64,000 nucleotides of DNA from Tetracentron sinense (lineage: Eukaryota > Streptophyta > Magnoliopsida > Trochodendrales > Trochodendraceae). The notes under the pieces are model-generated. The model did no database searches and had not been told where the DNA came from. It saw only the letters and a program-made list of their open reading frames with translations. Made by a program: the position numbers and the translations under genes. The DNA is taken from positions 22,072,547 to 22,136,546 of the forward strand of contig CM026556.1 in assembly GCA_015143295.1 (NCBI GenBank), read 5' to 3'. How positions within the stretch are numbered: position 1 is the stretch's first letter; each line of letters starts with the position of its first letter. Below are positions 37,401-42,525 of the stretch, piece by piece.

Positions 37401-37925
37401 GAAGTGTCCAGTTTCACCCATATCTGTGACTATATATGGTATAAGGAACTGGAAAGCTTTATTTGCCCGTGATAGTCTCATCACATAGCTTTCGTACAAT
37501 ATATCTTATGGACCTTTATCGATATCTCATATTGTATAGATCATCTCATGATCATGGTCAATTACCCATAATGAATACAAAATATATCAAGGAAGAAGTC
37601 TCTATCAATCAAATTAATAAGAATCTTACAATCTAAATGACTTTTCTGGGCATCATGTGTAAGACTACATGTCTAATGTCTTTATGGTTTTAGGCCCATT
37701 AAAGAAAATCTATGACATAATTATGGTTATCACTTCCACAGGTACGAAGACGTGAATCATTATGAGAAGAAAGCACCTTCGGGGAAAATGGCACACCCGT
37801 GGCCGGACCACTTCTACCCTTTGCATGTAGCTCTCGGGGCTGCTGGTGCAAATGCAAAGGCCGAACTCATCCATAATAGCTGGAGCCATGGTTCTCTTTC
37901 TTACACCTCATTCCGCTTTACCTAA
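1228..37925 (+). CDS. LIGB: LigB/DODA-like extradiol ring-cleavage dioxygenase, three exons (join 1228-1452, 1551-1921, 37742-37925)
   Basis: Predicted 259-residue protein of the class III extradiol dioxygenase (LigB) family, the plant 4,5-DOPA-dioxygenase-like group; Arabidopsis LigB is about 269 residues from memory. These non-heme Fe(II) enzymes open catechol rings and are probably cytosolic. Visible metal- and substrate-site motifs, in order, are SHGAPT near residue 7, SGHWE near 44, [14 protein letters not shown] near 110, GSGSATHNL near 160, and [17 protein letters not shown] near 220. The ATHNL form resembles the general plant LigB (DODA-beta) type rather than betalain-forming DODA-alpha, so betalain synthesis should not be assumed. 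All junctions are GT-AG; exon 1 ends after a whole codon and exon 2 ends two bases into a codon completed by exon 3. No stop occurs in the joined frame. Oddities: a 35.8-kb second intron full of retroelements, and a start at 1228 three codons inside what looks like the family's usual start. Family assignment is firm; expression is unknown. Confidence 0.93.
1453..1550 (+). other. LIGB: LIGB intron 1 (98 bp)
   Basis: Short T-rich intron with GT at 1453-1454 and a TTGTAG acceptor ending at 1550. Removing it joins PMYE to [11 protein letters not shown], which matches the family without gap. Confidence 0.9.
1551..1921 (+). CDS. LIGB: LIGB exon 2 (371 bp)
   Basis: Runs from [11 protein letters not shown] to [10 protein letters not shown] and contains the [13 protein letters not shown] motif, the [18 protein letters not shown] segment and GSGSATHNL. 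It ends in AG at 1920-1921, followed by donor GTATTG at 1922. The frame is open throughout. Confidence 0.93.
1951..2252. repeat. Foldback (MITE-like) repeat, copy 1
   Basis: The two halves are inverted copies of each other around a T/A-rich centre near 2080-2150: the left arm carries CCGGTTATCACC, CACGTGTC, GACACCCCTTAA and AGGGTTCACCCATCC, and the right arm carries their reverse complements. The outer left end is itself a hairpin, with 15-bp arms GGTGATAACCGGATT and AATCCGGTTATCACC at 1963-1995. No coding capacity. Confidence 0.75.
2269..2587. repeat. Foldback (MITE-like) repeat, copy 2
   Basis: A diverged tandem neighbour of copy 1 with the same order: a GATAACCGGATTC hairpin, a CATGTGTCCCTTTA block, ACTGTGGTTAAG, ACCCACCCATCCTTGG, an A/T-rich centre, then the reverse complements ending in a CGGATTCGCCAAATCCGG hairpin. 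The same core blocks recur downstream of the gene at 39115-39845. Confidence 0.75.
2599..2654. repeat. Short perfect inverted repeat
   Basis: Arms AATTCAAGTAATATTAC (2599-2615) and GTAATATTACTTGAATT (2638-2654) are 17-bp perfect reverse complements around a 22-bp loop. It could be a small stem-loop or the core of an AT-rich MITE; no flanking duplication was identified. Confidence 0.6.
2661..3443. other. Intron sequence without recognised feature
   Basis: AT-rich intron DNA between the foldback repeats and the target duplication of the copia element. I see no exon, RNA gene or repeat ends here. Confidence 0.5.
4880..7321 (-). mobile_element. Gypsy solo LTR (Tekay-like subfamily), 2.44 kb
   Basis: Inserted in the copia LTR with duplication AAAAC (4875-4879 and 7322-7326); the other copia LTR shows the unoccupied site near 36900. 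It ends CTACA and shares with the Tekay-type LTRs at 17277, 52641 and 60009 a block beginning ACTTTTGACTCGTT (7138-7195). No internal coding region exists, so it is a solo LTR left by LTR-LTR recombination. It includes a roughly 80-bp direct repeat (5770-5945), a minus-strand TATA-like CTATTTAAAC at 6853-6863 and GGTCGACCGGT palindromes at 7020-7075. Confidence 0.85.
7549..7951. mobile_element. Tourist-like (PIF/Harbinger) MITE, 403 bp
   Basis: Terminal inverted repeats start GGGTGTGTTTGGTTGAGGGG on the left and GGGTGTGTTCAGTTGAGGGG read inward from the right. A 3-bp TAA duplication flanks it (7546-7548 and 7952-7954). The matching site in the right copia LTR, near 37122, has a single TAA and no insert. 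It has no coding capacity. Confidence 0.88.
8490..9460 (-). pseudogene. Copia reverse transcriptase C-terminal part and RNase H (fossil)
   Basis: The minus strand reads copia-type motifs such as [15 protein letters not shown], a [14 protein letters not shown] segment, [10 protein letters not shown], and an RNase H region with [34 protein letters not shown] and, further on, [13 protein letters not shown] and [12 protein letters not shown]. It continues the reverse transcriptase that is interrupted at 9465/28446 by the Tat-like composite. It is a broken remnant. Confidence 0.88.
9466..9735 (-). repeat. Partial outer LTR of the Tat/Ogre-like composite
   Basis: About 270 bp that align with the beginning (+ strand) of the LTRs at 15391 and 26675, including TGTAGAC at the edge and GAGAGTCGCCACCTATTTAG inside. 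It then passes directly into the roughly 100-bp repeat array. Confidence 0.85.
9740..10430. repeat. Tandem array of ~100-bp units, copy A (about 6 units)
   Basis: Units recur near 9811, 9911, 10006, 10109, 10217 and 10320, each with CAACTGATGGTCGATCAGAC followed by GTGTCAGTTACTCCTTTAAG and GAGTGAGCAAGTA. Spacing is 95-108 bp. The array lies between the Gag region and the 3' LTR of the element, where Tat-type elements are known to carry tandem repeats. Confidence 0.9.
10431..12850 (-). other. Non-coding 3' region of Tat/Ogre-like copy A
   Basis: No pol motifs are found on either strand. Bases 11360-11690 contain three diverged units of about 105 bp, each with a TTTTTTGCCC tract and a CATAATTTTTGCGC-like motif. 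Bases 12066-12100 resemble the LTR segment GTTGCCTACGTATCCAC (compare 15778). The whole stretch is repeated, at roughly 95 percent identity, at 21375-23700. Confidence 0.7.
12858..14480 (-). pseudogene. Gag remnant of Tat/Ogre-like copy A
   Basis: The N-terminal part (about 14480 downward) reads [14 protein letters not shown] and then a proline/asparagine-rich repeat of [10 protein letters not shown] type. The middle part reads a retrotransposon-Gag core with [17 protein letters not shown] and [11 protein letters not shown]. The C-terminal part has a knuckle-like [14 protein letters not shown] followed by [14 protein letters not shown], typical of Tat/Ogre Gag. Gag proteins form the particle in which reverse transcription occurs. 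Broken, a few breaks. Confidence 0.75.
15316..15390 (+). other. Primer-binding site A extended into a tRNA-Arg-like sequence
   Basis: Read on the + strand, 15316-15387 can be laid out as a tRNA ending in CCA: a 5' acceptor-like GACTTAG; a short, poor D region; an anticodon arm CTGGT-TTGCGAA-ACCAG with a GCG anticodon (Arg family box); a 5-base variable loop; a perfect T arm CTGGG-TTCGATC-CCCAG; a 3' acceptor CAGAGTC; G73; CCA. Three bases separate CCA from the LTR. On the minus strand the first 18 bases are the primer site TGGCGACTCTGCTGGGGA. It is element-borne, not a host tRNA gene. Confidence 0.7.
15391..17222 (-). repeat. Middle LTR of the Tat/Ogre-like composite (1.83 kb)
   Basis: Starts TGTAGACCCGGG and ends GTTTACA. 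It serves as 5' LTR of copy A and, at the same time, 3' LTR of copy B in the composite. Inside are a direct-repeat field based on GGTTCGAATCGAGGTTCGG-like units of about 57 bp (16030-16320), a minus-strand TATA box CTATAAATA at 16566-16574, three hairpin motifs of the GGGGCGCT...AGCGCCCC type at 16586-16790, and a minisatellite with GGGGTATTTTGGTCATTTT (16960-17150). Confidence 0.9.
17277..19945 (-). mobile_element. Tekay-type gypsy solo LTR, 2.67 kb
   Basis: Begins TGTAATGACCCC and ends TCTCTACA, with a perfect duplication TAACG at 17272-17276 and 19946-19950. It aligns along its length with the two LTRs of the Tekay element at 52641-62436 but has no internal region, so it is a solo LTR. It lies in internal region B of the Tat/Ogre-like composite and must be younger than it. 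Minus-strand TATA-like box CTATAAATAG near 19200, with GATC-centred palindromes at 19275-19460 upstream of it. Confidence 0.92.
17966..18310. repeat. 49-50-bp tandem repeat in the solo LTR (7 units)
   Basis: ACATGCCGTTCTTGGCGGAT recurs near 17966, 18016, 18065, 18115, 18164, 18213 and 18263. The corresponding arrays in the Tekay LTRs at 53331-53460 and 60693-60825 have only about three units. Confidence 0.93.
20170..21110. repeat. Tandem array of ~104-bp units, copy B (about 9 units)
   Basis: Same unit as at 9740-10430, here near 20215, 20320, 20425, 20518, 20620, 20725, 20830, 20935 and 21066. Units differ by scattered substitutions and small length changes. Confidence 0.9.
21115..21375. 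repeat. 43-bp GC-rich palindromic tandem repeat (6 units)
   Basis: Units centred on GACAACCGCGCGGTTGCCCC recur near 21134, 21177, 21219, 21262, 21305 and 21348. The core CAACCGCGCGGTTG is self-complementary, so each unit can fold. Only the flanking GGTAAGATGC remnant is present at the equivalent place in copy A (about 10428). Confidence 0.9.
23704..25396 (-). pseudogene. Gag remnant of Tat/Ogre-like copy B
   Basis: Counterpart of 12858-14480. Minus-strand parts read [14 protein letters not shown] near 25396, a PPPPN-type repeat zone near 25000-25150, the Gag core [17 protein letters not shown] near 24500, and a longer readable C-terminal part containing [13 protein letters not shown], a glutamine-rich stretch, and [14 protein letters not shown] before [14 protein letters not shown]. 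No protease or polymerase follows in any frame. Broken, a few breaks. Confidence 0.78.
26599..26674 (+). other. Primer-binding site B extended into a tRNA-Arg-like sequence
   Basis: Equivalent of 15316-15390 beside the right LTR. The TTGCGAA anticodon-like loop and the T arm are kept, and the acceptor CAGAGTCG is identical; other positions have drifted. Its presence in both copies shows that the extended tRNA-like sequence predates their divergence. Confidence 0.65.
26675..28445 (-). repeat. Right (5') LTR of the Tat/Ogre-like composite (1.77 kb)
   Basis: TGTAGACTCGAG to GTTTACA. It aligns with the LTR at 15391-17222 but has fewer GGTTCGA-type repeat units (27300-27500). A minus-strand TATA box CTATAAATA lies near 27750. 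Upstream of it on the minus strand are the inverted repeats at 27772-27796 (11-bp perfect arms GGGGCGCTACT / AGTAGCGCCCC), 27866-27890, and a weaker one near 27945-27975. Confidence 0.9.
28446..31458 (-). pseudogene. Copia gag, protease/integrase and reverse transcriptase N-terminal part (fossil)
   Basis: On the minus strand: Gag start [16 protein letters not shown] near 31458, the Gag core with [17 protein letters not shown], a knuckle region near 30680 ([14 protein letters not shown]), then a GAG-pre-integrase and integrase zone with [16 protein letters not shown] and [29 protein letters not shown] and an [11 protein letters not shown] linker, then reverse transcriptase [23 protein letters not shown] and [12 protein letters not shown]. 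The reverse transcriptase is cut by the composite at 28446. Broken, several breaks. Confidence 0.88.
31459..35442 (-). other. Leader of the intronic copia element, with a solo LTR inside
   Basis: Non-coding stretch between the primer site (35423-35440) and Gag. Without the solo LTR at 32250-34456 it is about 1.8 kb. Bases 34885-35010 hold short direct repeats (TCGAATGCAAGATC three times, then TTCTACTATTATTCAAGATT three times). Nothing else was recognised. Confidence 0.65.
32250..34456 (-). mobile_element. Copia solo LTR, 2.2 kb, related to the host copia element
   Basis: TGAAAGTATG to GTCTAACA, flanked by a perfect GTATC duplication (32245-32249 and 34457-34461). Its length and ends are close to those of the host copia LTR (2.22 kb, TGAAGGG to TCTAACA-type), and both contain CTAATCC-rich sequence near the TATA region, but the bodies differ clearly. 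It is a solo LTR of a sister family, in the same orientation. Confidence 0.87.
35443..37664 (-). repeat. 5' LTR of the intronic copia element (2.22 kb)
   Basis: Uninterrupted copy of the LTR. It lacks both inserts found in the left copy, so it records the empty sites. Minus-strand TATA-like CTATAAATATCCC near 35888-35900. Its right end is followed by the target duplication CTACA and, 72 bp on, by the splice acceptor of LIGB exon 3. Confidence 0.92.
37742..37925 (+). CDS. LIGB: LIGB exon 3 (184 bp, ends in TAA)
   Basis: After acceptor TTCCACAG the frame completes an Arg codon and reads [38 protein letters not shown] and [12 protein letters not shown], ending SYTSFRFT and TAA at 37923-37925. 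It carries the C-terminal His motif and the usual family C-terminus, so the exon is complete. Confidence 0.93.
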
Positions 37926-38107
37926 GCTCCATGAAGATTATGGTAGTAAGCGACCTAAAACTCCATTTTCTAGTTAGCATGTTTAGTTATGTTCGAATTA
38001 AGTGTGATGTCATTCTGCAAATAAATTGATCAATACACTGTCAAAATACTACGTGTTGATAGCATTTGACTTTGTATCCTTATAAAGGAAAACAAAACTT
38101 AAATGAT
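37926..38107 (+). other. Likely 3' UTR of LIGB
   Basis: AT-rich sequence after the stop codon. No clear single AATAAA signal was seen; AAATAAATTGATC at 38019 is a weak candidate. Confidence 0.4.
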
Positions 38108-38410
38108 TATTCAAATGGATTTGGTTTTTTAACCCACACCCTCATGGAAGGCTCCTCAACTAGAGGTTTTTGTTGCCTTGTTGGTGTTTTTACTGTTATT
38201 CAAATAGATTTGTTTTTTTGGCCCACACCCTCATGGAAGGCACCTCAACTAGACGTGTTTGTTGCCTTGTTGGTGTTTTTACTGTTATTCAAATGGATTT
38301 GTTTTTTTTGGCCCACACCCTCATGGAAGGCTCCTCAACTAGAGGTGTTTGTCGGGGATTTTACTGTTATTCAAATGGATTTATTTCATGGAAGGCTCCT
38401 CCACTAGGGG
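38108..38410. repeat. ~88-bp tandem repeat (3.5 units)
   Basis: TTCAAATGGATTTG recurs near 38111, 38199, 38289 and 38371, each followed by a T-run, CCCACACCCTCATGGAAGGC and TCAACTAGA. The last unit is shortened. Confidence 0.92.
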
Positions 38411-38893
38411 GCATGTCTAGGGTTCAAATCCCCTATTAGTAGTAAAGGCTAGATAAGCCTGTCACTTTTTTTTTAAAAGAAAAAAAAAGGGGGTAGTTTT
38501 GGTGGATCATGTCTAGCTAACCTGAGCTTTGTGATATATTACCTCTTAGTCCCACATCGGTTGGGTACTGACTTCGCAGGTGGTGTACCAAGTGCTCATC
38601 AACCCTCCATTAGTCAGGCCCTTTTGGAGTGGTTGCTTTATTAAATTTATTTATTTTGGTGGGTATCATTTAAATTACGATTAGTGGTTAGAACAATATA
38701 GTGGTTAGCTTCGGAGATTGGAGCCCTTGCGGACTCGTCATCCGGGGGATTGGATCCCAGACCTCCCTACAGAGAGGCCACACGCCACCACTGGTTGCTT
38801 GGACTCACCCTTATGGTACCTTAGCGGTTACCTTATGTTTGATTGTGTATGCCTGTGTTAGGTGTTATATTACTTCTTATTGAATAAAAAAAA
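38411..38893. other. Possible tRNA-derived SINE remnants
   Basis: GGGTTCAAATCCCC at about 38413 matches a pol III B box and is followed about 35 bp later by a T-run; a second stretch (about 38697-38890) has GTGGTTAGCTTCGG, GGGATTGGATCCC and an A-rich 3' end. A-box spacing is not convincing and no target duplication was established, so this is tentative. Confidence 0.3.
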
Positions 38894-40043
38894 GGCTTTT
38901 TTTGTGAAAAAACCCTAACTTTTCAGCTATTTGTAAATACCCCCTTATGTTTTGTAATTTTGTATTATAGTCCACTAACTTTTAAAACTTTTACAAATCT
39001 CCCCTTCCATCCAAAATTAATTTGTAGGAACTACCTGATCGTATGATAACATTTTCTTGAAATTTCCTTTTTAACCTTTTTATTTTATTTTAAGGAGATT
39101 TGTAAAAACTTTTCACAAGAGAAGTGCTTGGAACCACTAATTGTGGTTAAGATTCACTAATCCCTAGGATTCATATGTTTAACCTTGATTTTTAGAAATA
39201 GAAATATTAACTTTAGGTTGATTATGCTTAACCACAATTAGATGAGGATCTACAAGCTGCCACTTGTCTCTTTTAACGGTCACTAATTGTGGTTAAGATT
39301 CATTCATACATAGGGTTCATGCATCTAACTTAGTTTTTAGAAGAAAAAAAATATTAACCTTAATGATTATGCTTAACCACAGTTAATAAAGGAGGCTCGA
39401 CCCACATGTCCTTTTTAACACCCACTAACTATGGTTATGATTCACTCACCCCTTAGATTCCTGCATCTAACCTTTGTTTTTAGAAGAAACAATATTAACC
39501 TTAGATTGATTATGCTTAACCAAAGTTAAAGGAGGCTCTACACATTGCCATGTGTCCCTTTTAACACCCACTAGCAATGGTTAATATTCATGCACAACTT
39601 GGGTTCATGCATCTAATTTAATCATAGATTTTAGAAAAGAAATAATCTTAGGTTGATTATGCTTAACCACAGTTAAAAGAGACTCTACAAGTTGTCATGT
39701 GTCATTTTTAACATTCACTAACTGTAGTTAAGATTCACTCATCCTTAGGGTTAATTCATCTAACCTTGATTTTTAGATTTTTTTAAACAAGATATTAACC
39801 TTAGATCGATTAAGCTTAACTCTAATTAAAGGGGGATACGTGATAAAGCGTACCGTCCGACCCATTAAAAAGAGGTTAAAAATGTCATTTAATAAAATAT
39901 ATAACATTCGTTAACTCTCTTTTGGATGGAAGGGTGGATTTGCAAAAAGTTTTAAAAGTTAGTAGACTATAATACAAAATCATAAAACATAAGGGGTATT
40001 TACAAATAGCTGAAAAGTTAGGAGATTTTTCACAAAAACACTC
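38894..40043. mobile_element. Mutator-like TIR element without coding capacity (~1.15 kb)
   Basis: Long terminal inverted repeats of about 130 bp: inward from both ends one reads TTTTTGTGAAAAA, CTAACTTTTCAGCTATTTGT, AAATACCCC and TATTATAGT. Flanking A-rich TAAAAAAAA stretches (38885-38893 and 40046-40054) could be a 9-bp duplication, but low complexity makes this unsure. The interior is the foldback array at 39115-39845. Confidence 0.75.
39115..39845. repeat. ~146-bp tandem array of foldback units (about 5)
   Basis: Unit starts with a CCACATGTCC-type box near 39256, 39403, 39548 and 39696, with a partial first unit from 39115. Each unit contains CTAATTGTGGTTAAG, GGTTCATGCATCTAA, TTTTTAG and then the inverted TGCTTAACCACA-type end, so each can fold on itself. 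The same blocks make up the repeats at 1951-2587. Confidence 0.88.
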
Positions 40044-40172
40044 ATTAAAAAAAATGTGGATAGCCAAAGGACTTTAGTGATGTGAGTTGTAGATGACCAC
40101 CATAAGAAAACTGAATTATCAAAAACAAGTAATTGATTGACTGAGTATTGGGCCATAGTACTTAGGACCAAG

Positions 40173-40285
40173 CGAGATGGGCGGAGCACCGGTAGGGGTG
40201 ATCCTCAAGCGGGATGGGTGGAGCACCGGTAGGGGTGATCCTCAAGTGGGATGGACGGAGCACCGCTGCACCGGTGGGCAATCTG
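40173..40285. repeat. ~46-bp tandem repeat (about 2.5 units)
   Basis: GATGGGCGGAGCACCGGTAG and its variants recur at about 40176, 40214 and 40250, joined by GGGTGATCCTCAAG. GC-rich island in AT-rich surroundings. Confidence 0.85.
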
Positions 40286-40289
40286 GCCC

Positions 40290-40947
40290 ATGTATGAGCC
40301 CAATTGTAGAAGACTACCTTAACAAATTAATTAATGAAATAACTGAACAAAGTAAAACAAAATTGATAAACATTACATGGACTAAAGTCACAAATAAATT
40401 TTATTTTCAGTAAGCCGAAAAATAATAAATTCATGTAAATAGAAGGGCATATACTATGTACGACTAGAAGTGCAACTTGGGCTGTCTCGACTCGAATAAA
40501 CCCAAACCCAACCGGATCAATTGGCAGGCTTTGGCTGAACCTTCCTGCTGCTGGGCCGGGTTTGGGTTGGAAAATCTCAGCCTGACGTGATATAGGTTAG
40601 ACTTGGGTTGAGGCCTCTAGCAACCTGGCCGAGCCACATCAAATATACTAATCTTAGAGACGTAGAGAATTACAATTACGTACTGTCTTTTGAATTTGAG
40701 AAATAAATAGAGTAAGATAACAAGAAATAAAGAAACTAACGTTTGAATAAGATTGTTTAGCCCATAATCTATCACAAGATAATTGCTAACAATAATTTAA
40801 GTAAGATTGTATCAGTCCATGCCTAATAGTAAGATTTCTTGTAGTGTGTGAGTTGTGTATTTGTACCAATACCTAAAAAAGTTGTTTTATTGTCAAGTTC
40901 CCAATATAAGTGGTCCAACCTTGGTCGGTCCGGTTTTAATAATATTG
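40290..40947. other. Intergenic sequence without recognised gene
   Basis: AT-rich. Bases 40480-40640 contain CCCAAACCCAACC and its inverted GGGTTTGGGTTGG, a dispersed-repeat look, but no element ends were identified. Confidence 0.4.
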
Positions 40948-40955
40948 GTATAAAG

Positions 40956-41367
40956 CAGTGTTACCTAGTTCCCTACCTACTATAACGAATTGCGAACTGG
41001 TTCGTAGCGAATCTATTCACGGTTCGGTTCATTTGAGTTCGTGCAAATGAGCGAATTACGTTCCTGAACCCAATAGCTTTGGTTTGGCGAACTTTTTGTT
41101 TGGGATTGACGAATTTATTCTTCATGTTCAGCGAACTTATAATTTGAGTTCGGCGAATTTGGATTTTGGTTCTGTGAACCAGTAATAACAAATATTTTTT
41201 TAGTATTTTTTTAAATAAGTTTTATAATGTATTTATTTAAAATAAGTAGAAGCGAACCATGCTAGCGAACCAAACTAAATATCCCAAGCGAACCGAGCAA
41301 CAAACTACAAACTGACTCATCCTACCCCTAAATTGAACTGAGAGAATTGACGAACCGGGTAACATTG
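40956..41367. mobile_element. hAT-type MITE, 412 bp
   Basis: Terminal repeats CAGTGTTACC (left) and CAATGTTACC (right, read inward). The flanking octamers GTATAAAG (40948-40955) and TTATAAAG (41368-41375) match at 7 of 8 bases, as expected for a hAT duplication. The interior is rich in GCGAAC/GTTCG words, with no reading frame of interest. Confidence 0.75.
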
Positions 41368-41375
41368 TTATAAAG

Positions 41376-42525
41376 TGATATATATTTTTTTCTTTTTACT
41401 TGGATGGAATATATTTTGAGTTTAAATTCGAGGCGGAGCTCCTTTTGAAAGCATTTTGACAGAGTTTCGCATTTTGTTTAGGCAACCTTATAATTATTGA
41501 GAAATGACGATTTGCAAGGGATGTAGAATTTTATTTATTTATTTATTTTTTTAATCAAAAGGGGGAAAAAAGTGGTGCAAATTTCAAAACATAAATAGTG
41601 TAGAGAAGTTATTTTTTCCATCAATTTCCAGTGATAGGAGTGTATCACCATGGTCCATGGGCTGAACTCGACAGTTGATATGCCTACCAATTTGTTAACC
41701 TAACTAATAACTTTAGGTAAACTATGGTTCGAAAAAAAAATAAAAAATTATGCCTTGTAAAAACAGGAAAAAAAATCATTCTAAAGATGTTTCATTTTTT
41801 GTTTGAGTGCGATTTACGTTTGTGAAATAGCCAAGGGTTTAGAATATGTGTAGTCTTTAGGCGCCCATATTTGGGGGACCTGCTGCTGTGTTACCGTCGA
41901 AGGCCATTGAAAGACACTGCATGATCAATTTGGGGGATGAATTTGTCGTGCAAAGCTCACTAAAATTTTGGATCCGGTGCAGTTTGCTGCACTGACTAAG
42001 ATACAAACTAGAAACTTGTCTAGGCCGTATCTTGGTCATTCGGATTAAATCAATCTCTGTTTCTTTCAAAAACTTTGAAATTAGGAGGAAAACAACATAT
42101 AATTAATTGAGTAATTATCATATATAATTTTTGGTTGGTGCTTAAAATAAGTTTTGGGCATAATTATAGGTATCCGATTCTGAATCAGAAAAAATAACTA
42201 AAATCATAATTTAATTTAGATGACCCTAATTATATCAAATTTTAGAGATTTATGAATTTGTTTAGGTATTGATCAAACTATACAAAAATGGGTATTCGTA
42301 ATGATCAACAGTGGGTAGAGTCCAGTTGGAAAATCAGCCCGACCAAAATTGATCAGGTTAGTAACCAATTTAGGCTTTTTTTAAAAAGGGTTTTAGGTCC
42401 AAAGTTAAGGTGTTTAGTAACTTTTGGGATTTAAACATCAATAATTAAGATTTAAGAGCTTATCTAAAATTTCTCTAAGAGACACTTCACATTCCTATTA
42501 GTCGACTATTAATTTTCCTTACTTA
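41376..42525. other. Intergenic sequence without recognised feature
   Basis: AT-rich; no coding, repeat-end or RNA signal was found before the Sirevirus remnant. The left edge of the Sirevirus is not marked by an LTR. Confidence 0.45.

Larger units (their letters stand above)
3449..37664 (-). mobile_element. Ty1/copia element in LIGB intron 2 (broken, with nested insertions)
   Basis: LTRs begin TGAAGGGAATCC at 3449 and 35443. The ends at 8489 and 37664 align (GTCTAACA-type). The 5-bp duplication CTACA lies outside both ends, at 3444-3448 and 37665-37669. A primer-binding site resembling the initiator-Met type (TGATATCAAAGC on the minus strand, 35423-35440) adjoins the right LTR. Minus-strand parts in order are leader, gag, protease/integrase, reverse transcriptase and RNase H. 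The coding part has roughly ten breaks apart from insertions. By eye the LTRs are about 92-94 percent identical, so it is the oldest retroelement of the intron, which agrees with its being the host of the others. Lineage within copia is uncertain. Confidence 0.9.
1922..37741 (+). other. LIGB: LIGB intron 2, 35.8 kb, filled with nested transposable elements
   Basis: The donor is at 1922 and the acceptor TTCCACAG ends at 37741. The intron holds two foldback repeats near its 5' end, then a copia element from 3449 to 37664 with all its nested insertions, leaving only about 1.5 kb of non-retroelement sequence at the left and about 70 bp at the right before the acceptor. All LTR insertions are antisense to the gene. 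Confidence 0.9.

Noticed and set aside
1228-37925. Betalain-forming DODA
   Set aside because: The SGSATHNL motif and overall sequence fit the general plant LigB group; the residues associated with betalain-type DODA-alpha are not seen.
38066-38439. Two overlapping open frames giving tryptophan/phenylalanine-rich repeats
   Set aside because: Translation of the 88-bp tandem repeat; no independent coding evidence.
40956-41367. 72-residue minus-strand open frame inside the hAT-type MITE
   Set aside because: The product only reflects the repeated GTTCG/GCGAAC words of the MITE.
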